A DNA stretch of 64,000 bases from Blastomussa wellsi (lineage: Eukaryota > Cnidaria > Anthozoa > Scleractinia > Plerogyridae): contig OX393574.1 of the NCBI GenBank assembly GCA_947652115.1, positions 11,525,012-11,589,011 of the forward strand, written 5' to 3'. Positions 56,037 to 64,000 of this stretch are shown here, piece after piece. Below the pieces are notes generated by a model that made no database searches, was not told where the DNA came from, and worked only from the letters and a program-made list of their open reading frames with translations. How positions within the stretch are numbered: position 1 is the stretch's first letter; each line of letters begins with the position of its first letter. The position numbers and the translations under genes were made by a program.

Positions 56037-56490
56037 TTATCGGCGAAACAGGGAGACGACTTGGCGACCGATTCCGAGAACACCTTCGTGACGTAGAGAA
56101 AGACGACAAAAATGCATCGAAACCGGTCGCGAGACACTTCAATCTCCCAAATCATTCTAAGCAACATATGGCAGTCTGCGGCCTTTCCCTTCACCAAGGA
56201 AACACGGAAAGCCGTAAAACTCTAGAACAAAAATTTATTTTTCAAATCGGCACTCTTAATCCTCACGGTATCAACGAACGCTTTTCATTCAACTAATTTA
56301 TTCCGTTGTTTTTACGTTACCAGGCACCAACCAATAGCGAAGCTCCATCTTTTTGTATATAAACCACAGACGACTCACAGTTCCTTGATTCGCTCCGACG
56401 AAGGGCTAACGCTCGAAACGTCAGCTCTTGAATCCCTTTACGGTGGCCAATTGACATTATCAATCCAGTTGATAAAACCAAATTATATTA
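56037..56490 (+). mobile_element. 5'-truncated Penelope-like element: GIY-YIG region plus hammerhead-like tail
   Basis: Reading frame 56038-56295 begins IIGETGRRLGDRFREHL and continues RDVEKDDKNASKPVARHFN, with SKQHMAVCGL, LEQKFIFQIGTLNPHGINER and a TAA stop. This matches the C-terminal GIY-YIG endonuclease region of Penelope-like retroelements, here beginning at the catalytic Y/IIGET-R segment. A stop lies just upstream, and the reverse transcriptase is missing. Downstream, CTCCGACGAAGGGC and TAACGCTCGAAACGTCAGC form a hammerhead-like core (CCGACGA, GGGC/GCTC stem, GAAAC), then the tail shared with 17365..17555. Confidence 0.8.
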
Positions 56491-56806
56491 TTCTTTTATT
56501 GAATCGCTGTTCACACTAGTTACGAAGTTGATGGCGATTACTTTGGCTTTGTGGCAAGCAAGTCATTTTTACTCAACTTTTTTCGTCAAATGTTAAATGT
56601 TCATGTCGACATGTAAACTAGTTAAGGCTAGGTTTAACAAGAAAATGGACAGGACCGCGTTAGGCTGAAATAACACCAATCTTGACTCGATGCACTCTTG
56701 ATTTACGAGCAGGACGTCTTCATAGCTTTCGCTTAGTACAACCGCAGAAAAAAAGTAGTTGGACATGTTTTGAGAAATCAGCTGAATTCAAGATAGATCT
56801 GAACTA

Positions 56807-56950
56807 CAGTGTGACCTCTATTAAGCGGCCACCCTCCATTAAACGCCCACTTTCTAAAGTCCCGAATTATTTGTCCAATTTATATTTTACCTCTATTAAG
56901 CGGCCACTTTTCAAAGTCACGATGGTGGCCGCTTAATAGAGGTCGCACTG
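56807..56950. mobile_element. Mariner-type MITE at TA
   Basis: CAGTGTGACCTCTATTAAGC and GCTTAATAGAGGTCGCACTG are inverted ends flanked by TA. CCTCTATTAAGCGGCCAC also occurs internally as a direct repeat. Termini like these are usual for Tc1/mariner-derived elements. Confidence 0.88.
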
Positions 56951-56952
56951 TA

Positions 56953-59439
56953 TTACCAACTTCAGTGTTTCTCCCAACATTAACATTTTTCCACAGGATT
57001 TGACTTACAAAATATGGCAAAATAACCCATTGAATAAATAAAAACAAGTACGCGTATCAATAAGAGTTTCATATTGTACTTTTGAACACATATGACCGTA
57101 AGCGATCAAAGTAACAGAAGTATTTCTCTACGTACGCACGAGTTCCACAGCACCGCACTGAAGTGCACCTCGAACGAGACACATCATACTGAGATCTCTG
57201 TCATTTTCTCATCCTTCACCGACAGTGTATAATGTGAGATCTCCACTGGGATGTGTACTCGCGAAGTTCGCTGTTTCCACGAGTTCTTGCATGGTGTACC
57301 ATGGAAAGTATGGGTTCAGTTGTCTACCACTAAATTCAGTGCATGATACGCGACTCTTTCTATCAAAACTCCTTCCGTAAGCTTCCGTCAATCAAAACTT
57401 CAGTATTATTTACCTTATATGGAAGGCTTTTGTTTAACCAAACCCTTCAATGGCGTTCATATAATAAAACCTTTCCAAATAAGTTCGTTATAAGTTTTAT
57501 AAATTGACGGAAGCCTATCGGCAACTGCTCGCAGGAGTTTAGGATTCAACGGGTCACCTATCACTGAATTTGATTGTATGTGTGATTGCAGGAATATACC
57601 CTTTTTACATATTCAAAGGAATTGTCTTCTCTCAAACCATGCTAGAGGGGCTAATCAGTATCCATACAAAATAATTTTAAATTTTAAATTTTAAATTGAA
57701 TTGGCGGCCGTTTATGAATAGGGTCTGCAACAGGTGTACAAAACCTTTTTTATCACTAACGTCCGTCGAAAGCGCGGCGTGTTCTTTTGCATCTTTCCCT
57801 TCATTTGAATGAAATCTGCTCCCTAACTAACACTTTCATAAGCAATAATAATTTGCATTCAGGGCGAAAGACACGTAAAATTGGTGCTGCAGTGCAGGTG
57901 GTTCAGCTTAAAACAGGAAGTCATTTTATATTGACTGTAAGACAATATTAATGATGTTCATAAATATACTCGCCTTGGGATAATAACTTCTCGACGTTAT
58001 GTTCGGACGGCAAAACAGTTTACTAAAGTTTGACGAGCTAATCGCAACTTTTGCAAAGGATCTGGGATGTCGCATTTAAACCTCAAGTAAAACAGGCCGG
58101 ACTTGTCAATGTTTTTTTTCAATCTCACTTGTCTTGATTAATATAGCGTGGATAAATTAATTATTTTTAAACTTTCTTTAATGTTTCATTATAAAAGTTT
58201 TATACTATAAATAAAATTAAAGGCACGTGCTAATAATTATACATAAAGAAACTTACTTTTTGATGTAAGAAATTTTTGCAAAAGTTGCGTTAAAACGAAG
58301 TCATCACTCCTGAATTTGCGAAGGAGTTAAATACATTTTCAGTCACATGCAAAGAGCAATATCCTAGATGTCCACCCCCAAACCCCAAATGGGTTAACAC
58401 GTCTTAGTTGGCAATTAAGAACGTATTATCAAAGAGGATGATTAGCCGGGCTATATGGTCAAATATGAAAAGTATTGCATTAGATGCGAGGTGTGTTGAT
58501 GGTACCTAGGACTACAAATTACACACAGGACTCTCTTTTTTATCAGGTAATGTAAAGTGCGGTTGTTCGATAGAATGTAAAAACGAGACCATTAATACGA
58601 AATTGCTATTCACATTTATCCAAACAAAATAATAGACTTATTACCTGACATAAACATTTTTTTCTCTTTCACAGCTGACGTCGTTCAGCACGAAAAAACT
58701 GTTTTATAACTTTGCCAGTGGAACGTATATCATCTCCCGCGTAAATTTTTGGTGGCGAAATGATTTGCTCAACAGTTTACTAAATTTACTAGCGCCGCCC
58801 TGTCAGCTATGAATCTCAATGCACGGAAATCCTTTAATTTGTTCTGCAAGTTTGGAACTCTTTTTTTAAATGATGCCCAAAGAATGAAGTACATAGTCTT
58901 GACAAAACATAAGAGACACCAGTTGCAATCGCATTCTCGCGTAGAAATATATAGATGATAAAAAGAATGAACGAATAACAAAATGATCTAGATACCTTAA
59001 ATGCTATACATAATAATGTAGTCTGCCAAAGAAGAAAATGCTTAATTAAGTTTGAATAGAGATGGGCTGAGTCAGTCTGATGAAAATTCGCCACCAGTAA
59101 TTTGTGTCAATTGTATTCTTATTAATAGTAAATTAAATGCAAACTTATAATTATTCTAGAATTAGTATCTTGCTGAGAAGTATATCGCATGTAGAAGCAT
59201 AGCGATTTTTAGTATTGTTCTTATTTCTTCTCTTCAGGACAGAGGAATTTGAAATTCCTGCATATCACATCAAATATACCATCTGCTCTGAGAGGCTACA
59301 GAGACGGAAGATTCGCCCACTAAGGAACGAAGACTCGAGGTACGAGATTTCTGAAGGTAAAACTTGGAAAGTCAAGTTTTCAAGGGGGCTCAGACACCAA
59401 AATAAACAAACTGCAGAATAAGAATCAAAAAAGAAGACA
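56953..59439. other. No gene recognised; GPCR upstream region
   Basis: AT-rich, no coding similarity in any frame. A TCTCTTCAG acceptor-like site at 59229-59237 could join an upstream non-coding exon to the GPCR leader, since a 5' UTR intron is common for otherwise single-exon receptors. Confidence 0.4.
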
Positions 59440-60378
59440 ATGGAAAACGTAACCGAAGACACAAATCAAACAATTCAGGATTTAGCATACAAGTCAGCTG
59501 GTCCTACCGGAACACGCCTACCACTGGAAACAAAATTGATCCTAGCATTAAATATTGCTACAGCCATTACAGCATTTCTTGGGAATGTTTTGATCATTGT
59601 GGCTCTTAAAAAGGTTTCCTCTCTTCATCCACATTCCAAACTTCTGTTTCGTTCTCTTGCGAGTACTGATCTCTGTGTTGGCCTTATTACACAACCACTC
59701 TATGTTACTTTCTCTCTAATATCTCCAGAACATCCCCAACGTCGACTGGTTTTACTCTTCATTAATATCACATCCACAATATTTGGTGGAGTATCTATGT
59801 TTAGTGTGACTGCAATAAGTGTGGACCGGCTTCTCGTCTTGTTATTGGGTTCAAGATATAGATGGATAGTAACTGTCAAGCGAGTGCGTGTCTTGCTTTC
59901 TGTGTTTTGGTTTTCTAGTACTGCAGCAGCCATGATGTTCTTTTATAACTACGCTATTGCAATAGGTATCACCAGCGCAGGTCTGTTATTCTCCATACTT
60001 GTGTCAACTTTCTCTTACACGAAAATTTTCGCCAAAATGAGACAACGTCAGACTCAGATGCAAAACCATTTTCACCAGTGTCGCACGAACAGAGGAAGAA
60101 TTCAGCTGAGTTTAGCACGATACCGAAAGACAGTTTCCAGTGCAATGTGGGTGCAAATGGCGTTGCTGGCTTGTTATCTTCCATATGCTACAACTGTAGG
60201 AATATTTGCTATCACTAGGTTATTAGGCCATACTACACCACCAATTCGCATTGCTTGGCGTGTTACGCTTTCTCTTTATTATTTTAACTCAACTCTGAAT
60301 CCATTTCTTTACTGCTGGAAGATCAGAGAAGTACGGCGAGCCGCGAAGGACACAATCAGAAAGGTTAGCTGTTTTTAG
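59440..60378 (+). CDS. Class A (rhodopsin-like) G protein-coupled receptor, single exon
   Basis: 312 codons encoding a seven-helix plasma-membrane receptor; ligand unknown. N-glycosylation sequons at Asn3 and Asn9. Helix 1 about 33-56 with GNVLIIVAL (Asn49), helix 2 with SLASTDLCVGL (Asp77), helix 3 ending SVDRLL (Asp129-Arg130-Leu131 in place of DRY), helix 6 with LACYLPY (Pro248), helix 7 with NSTLNPFLYCW (NPxxY at 287-291), then a short basic tail ending in KVSCF. Met at 59440 is the first in-frame start and leaves a normal short N terminus. It lacks the usual cysteine at the top of helix 3, and no cysteine lies between helix 2 and the third inner loop, so the canonical extracellular disulphide is missing. 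Intronless, like many receptors of expanded cnidarian families; the nearest relative here is the broken copy at 63200. Subfamily not assigned. Confidence 0.92.
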   Translation: MENVTEDTNQTIQDLAYKSAGPTGTRLPLETKLILALNIATAITAFLGNVLIIVALKKVSSLHPHSKLLFRSLASTDLCVGLITQPLYVTFSLISPEHPQRRLVLLFINITSTIFGGVSMFSVTAISVDRLLVLLLGSRYRWIVTVKRVRVLLSVFWFSSTAAAMMFFYNYAIAIGITSAGLLFSILVSTFSYTKIFAKMRQRQTQMQNHFHQCRTNRGRIQLSLARYRKTVSSAMWVQMALLACYLPYATTVGIFAITRLLGHTTPPIRIAWRVTLSLYYFNSTLNPFLYCWKIREVRRAAKDTIRKVSCF

Positions 60379-62600
60379 AGCTCGCTGCGAGAAAGACTGT
60401 ACTACATACATGCATTTAAATTAAGTCGTTTAGCAATCAGAAAGTATTTTACACAACTTAATCCCTGTTTTCCTGTCCGTTTTGTATAATTACGACGTAG
60501 CACTTCACATTTATGTTGTAAAGATTACACTTTATTAATTTCTGTTTTTATTTTAGTTCTGTTGCATTACATTATCTCATACCAGAAAATTACTTATGAC
60601 TGCATTGAATAATGGTAATCGACGTTGTAAAATAAACAATTATTGTGCTATTGTGTATTAATATTATCTCAGATTACCAACTCAAAATTTTTAAAATTAG
60701 CTTTTAGGAATATTTTACATTATAATTTTGGCTTTATGTTAGCGAATTTTCCCTTTTTCATTGTTCTTAACGTACATAGTAATTGCAAGTAGTAATGTTA
60801 TTGTAAATAGTCGTTCGTTTTTATTATGAGCCCCTGATGGGCAACCACTCCCTACGTTTACGACTCTAAATAAAGTTACCTTACCTTAATATTGTTATGT
60901 TGTAGTTTTACATTGAAAAATATCCAAATTAAAACTTCCAAGTTCATTTACTAACATTTTAAAGTGATACAATGTATTGTGAAACGCGCGCGCGGAGGCC
61001 TAATGACCAGTGTGGTGGACACTGCGCATGTGCATGCTCATCGTCATCAAAGGAAGCCATGAGCCATCGATAAATAATTGTAGCCGAGATGCCAACTTAC
61101 GATGCTTATAGCAGCATTTGAAGCTAAAATTTTCAGGTGAAAATTGAGAGGTAATCCCAAAACAAGTCATAGGAGCTCTTTAGAAAAAGAAACCTTTATG
61201 TATGTTGACAGAGAGTGTGTCTAAGTCCTATTAAATTGCATGCTTTATAGCTAAAATAAAACTTTTCGTTCAGAGTCACAAATAACAGTCAGGCTAAACT
61301 GAGTCTCCTAATTAAACCATCATTGCATCCTAAAATGCCCTTTCGATAATTTATTATTTCTGAACGTAATATGTTAATTGCTGTGCTCTTCACCTCTAAC
61401 AACAATCTTGGAGGTTGTCATTTCTCTAAGTAGATAAACAAGAAAAAGTAAACAAAAGCCGACAATCTTTTATTCTCTAAATATCTAAATCAGTTTTAAT
61501 TCAACATTCCCGTCACAGTGGATTAAACGTAAAGTATATAAGGGAATCCTTGTTTACAGTTTCTGATGGAGCTACAAAAAAATCGGTTCTGAATATTGAA
61601 AAATCATAGCACAACCAACTCTGCCAATGAATTTCAACTCGATGTATTGAATTCTTTTTGTCTGACGCGAGTTTAAAAACTCAAACTTTTACAAAGAATG
61701 TATGAGCTCAGTAGCGCTTTTACCACCCAGAAATTTTGGAGTTTTTGAAAGACAATTTCTCCTTCAATATTACACGCAAAGAGCTAAAAATTCCACAATA
61801 TACTAAATTTCACTAGCTCTTAACTGTTTGGGAGTCCATTTATATCTAACATGTTGCCTTCTGTACGCCAAGCCGTATGCTAATGAGAAAACAGCTAAAC
61901 AATGACGTCAGCATGGATCCTCCTTATAGGATGGGCACCTTTTTTCTCCGTTATCTTATTTTACATTGTATTATGTTTTAATCTATTTAAGCATTGCGTT
62001 TTTTACACGTAACATCATTTTTTAATTAAACAAGGCTTCAATTTAATTTGAATCTTAGACGCAAATATATGGCACGCTTAAATTCAATGATTGATTTCAA
62101 TTTTAAAGGCCAAATTATAATTAATTTAAGTTTCAAAGGTATAAACTCCCTTTCAATTAAGAGAAACAAACAATGAAGTTCATTGAAATTTATAACTTGA
62201 TCAAATACTGTCAATAAAACACTATCGATAAGTGGAATCACTGCTGGAAAAATATTTGATTGAACTCTGGCACAAATAACTATTTATTGTTTTAAAGTTT
62301 GACAATTTTTATTAATTTTAATTAAAATTTCAATGTGTTTGTATGTAGTTTGCAGTTAAATAATTTAGTAATGATCAATAGAGTTTGAGGTAAAATCAGG
62401 ATCGAACAATAACCAGGTGTGGGGAAGGTATATGAACTTTGACTTCTGTTTAATTTTAATTTTACACGAAATTTTATCTTGTTGAAGAAGCTACGGTAAT
62501 CCTATGACACATTGTCTATAAAACGAATTTTGGGTTAGAAAGTAAATGCCTGGTGTAATGAAGATCGAGAGAAAGGTTAGGTATAGTCATATACATTTAA
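60379..62600. other. GPCR 3' flank and intergenic, AT-rich
   Basis: At about 60860-60890 CTCTAAATAAAGTTACC followed by TTACCTTA could be the GPCR polyadenylation region or a retrotransposon 3' tail (GATGGGCAACCACTCCC precedes it). The remainder shows no coding similarity; several short inverted AT-rich words occur near 62030-62340. Confidence 0.4.
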
Positions 62601-62823
62601 AGGAGCAGTGTCACGGCATTTGAAGTCATTTTCCCATTTACTCTCAATTTGAAGGAAATCTAAAAGTAAGAGTTTACTAATGCCGAAAAACACCAACGGG
62701 ATAATAAAATGCTGAAATTATACAAGGATTGTTTCGAATGGCAACGATATAGACCGATTACAAACGACAAACTTGAAAAAACTTGCCAGTTTTTTCAAGA
62801 TGAGTTTCCGTGACGTAGCTCCT
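62601..62823. mobile_element. TTAA-flanked MITE, AGGAGC ends, copy 2
   Basis: AGGAGCAGTGTCACGGCATT ... GACGTAGCTCCT between TTAA sites. The left arm matches the right arm of 43277..43407 inverted (CATTTACTCTCAATTTGAAGG; GCCGAAAAACACCAACGGG). The two copies share ends but differ in their interiors. Confidence 0.8.
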
Positions 62824-63199
62824 TTAAGGTCACTGGGAAGACAAGATGGACTTGTAAGAGTTGTTCTAGAATAATAGGGGATGAAAGTTCATCCCCTGCA
62901 ACATTTGCATAGTAACTCCGAATACAAAATTTATGAAAACTCACGAACTCGTTCCCCGCAAATGCACTTCAAGTTTAATTTCAATGCTCTAAAATATTCA
63001 GATATTGCCGATGACTAGTACTAATTTGTTTCCAAACTACTATTCCTTTTTAACCATCAGACCGCACTTGGATGAGGCAATGCATGGAAGAGCTTTAAAA
63101 TTAAAAATCTTCGTGACAGGCTGTTGGAGCTAAAAACAGCATGAAAAACTATGATAACGATCTTAGAGGGGAACAACGAAATGTCAACGCTAAGTGAAG

Positions 63200-64000
63200 A
63201 TGGAAACAACAGGGAAATTTCGCGAGATGTTTTGCAAAACAGATGCTCTAGAAACACAGCAAAAGATATTTATTTCAGTACTAAACAGTGCTTCAGCTAT
63301 CACTGCTTTTTTGGGAAATTTTCTCACAATTGCTGCTCTTCAAAAGGTGTCTTCTATTCATCCGCCGTCTGAACTTCTGCTTGGATGTCTCGCGTTCACC
63401 GATCTCTGTGTGGGTCTCTTTTCCCAGCCTCTTTATGTAAACGTTTTGTTGTCTCCAGACCATTCCAAATTTTGTTTCTCTTCGTTAAGTATCAGTAATG
63501 CCTTAGGCGCAATTTTTGGTGGAGTATCTTTGTTGACAATGACTGCAACAAGTGTGGACAGACTTCTAGCTCTGTTGCTGGGGCTGAGATACAGGCAAGT
63601 GGTAACTTTGAGACGAACGTGGGCTCTTAGTGTTACCTTTTTGCTTTCCAATATTGCTTTTGTAATGATACTGCGTTTTAACTTTCCCCTTGGTGTATAC
63701 ATCATGTACATATCGACGCTATTATGAGTGGTGATCTCAACCCTCTGTTACATAAAAATCTACCTTACGCTACGCCATCATATAGCTTAAGTACAAGGCA
63801 ATGTTCAGCAAGGACAACCGAACGGAGGGGTGATTCTTCTGAATATAGCACGATTCAAATAGACGGTGTCCAATGCATTGTGTATACAGATGGCACTGGT
63901 ATTCTGTTATCTTCCGTATTGTACGGTTGCTATATTTTTTATCAATGGATTATGTACCCAATGTGTTGAACTTGCCATGCCAATAACCGTATCTCTGGTG
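63200..64000 (+). pseudogene. Class A GPCR pseudogene with three in-frame stops, cut by the window edge
   Basis: Begins ATG at 63200 (METTGKFREMF) and carries LGNFLTIAALQKVSSIHPPS (helix 1 and loop), FTDLCVGLFSQPLYV (helix 2), TATSVDRLLALLLGLRYR (helix 3 and loop) and helix 4. TGA at 63725 interrupts helix 5; the same frame continues VVISTLCYIKIYLTLRHH, then TAA at 63788, VQGNVQQGQPNGGVILLN, TAG at 63860, then TVSNALCIQMALVFCYLPY (helix 6) to the window end. No frameshift is needed. It is paralogous to the receptor at 59440 in the same orientation, 2.8 kb downstream. As written, only a truncated five-helix product could be made. Confidence 0.88.

Noticed and set aside
57209..57391. 60-codon minus-strand frame
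   Set aside because: No similarity, no neighbouring exons with compatible phase.

Overview
This is a gene-containing window of a repeat-rich, AT-leaning animal nuclear genome. The single-exon rhodopsin-family receptors, tRNA-derived SINEs, Penelope-type fragments and dense short inverted-repeat transposons fit an anthozoan cnidarian, most likely a stony coral. That assignment is inference; no ribosomal or mitochondrial sequence is present to confirm it. All intron-containing models were built by reading exons, splice sites and phases by eye and by comparison with remembered vertebrate orthologues.

Layout. (1) 1-2600: the 5' end (exons 1 and 2) of one acylaminoacyl-peptidase (APEH) gene on the minus strand, running off the left edge. 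(2) 4099-25667: a second, complete APEH on the minus strand, 25 coding exons and 720 codons, with the Ser/Asp/His triad. The first 2.6 kb of the window is a diverged duplicate of 24463-25738, so APEH is tandemly duplicated with a period of about 23 kb. (3) 25832-29051: UBE2N (Ubc13), plus strand, 5 exons, 154 codons, head-to-head with APEH across 164 bp. (4) 29052-34366: intergenic, with several inverted-repeat elements, one of them a 1054-bp element with iterated terminal repeats. (5) 34367-43515: threonine synthase-like 1 (THNSL1), minus strand, 7 exons. (6) 43877-49087: POLR1G (RNA polymerase I PAF49/A34.5-type subunit), plus strand, divergent from THNSL1, with a partial duplicate of its last exon about 1 kb downstream. 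(7) 50.5-59.4 kb: no host gene recognised; repeats, including a 5'-truncated Penelope-like element whose GIY-YIG region and hammerhead-like 3' motif can be read. (8) 59440-60378: an intact single-exon class A GPCR. (9) 63200-64000: a related GPCR broken by three in-frame stop codons and cut by the window edge.

The four housekeeping genes form two divergent pairs (APEH/UBE2N and THNSL1/POLR1G), each around a short shared promoter; UBE2N and THNSL1 converge. They act in separate processes: N-acyl-peptide turnover, K63-ubiquitin chain synthesis, a PLP enzyme of uncertain substrate in animals, and rRNA transcription. Their proximity therefore suggests promoter sharing rather than a pathway cluster.

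The most unusual content is mobile or repetitive. It includes a 26-unit minisatellite enclosed by inverted repeats in an APEH intron, a palindrome of two opposed Penelope ends with hammerhead-like motifs, an element built of GATCTCGGCAA-like words, and a 1.05-kb transposon with reiterated ends and a 5-bp target duplication. Internal duplications preserve the empty site for three MITE insertions. I found no CRISPR array, operon, prophage or other prokaryotic system; none is expected here.
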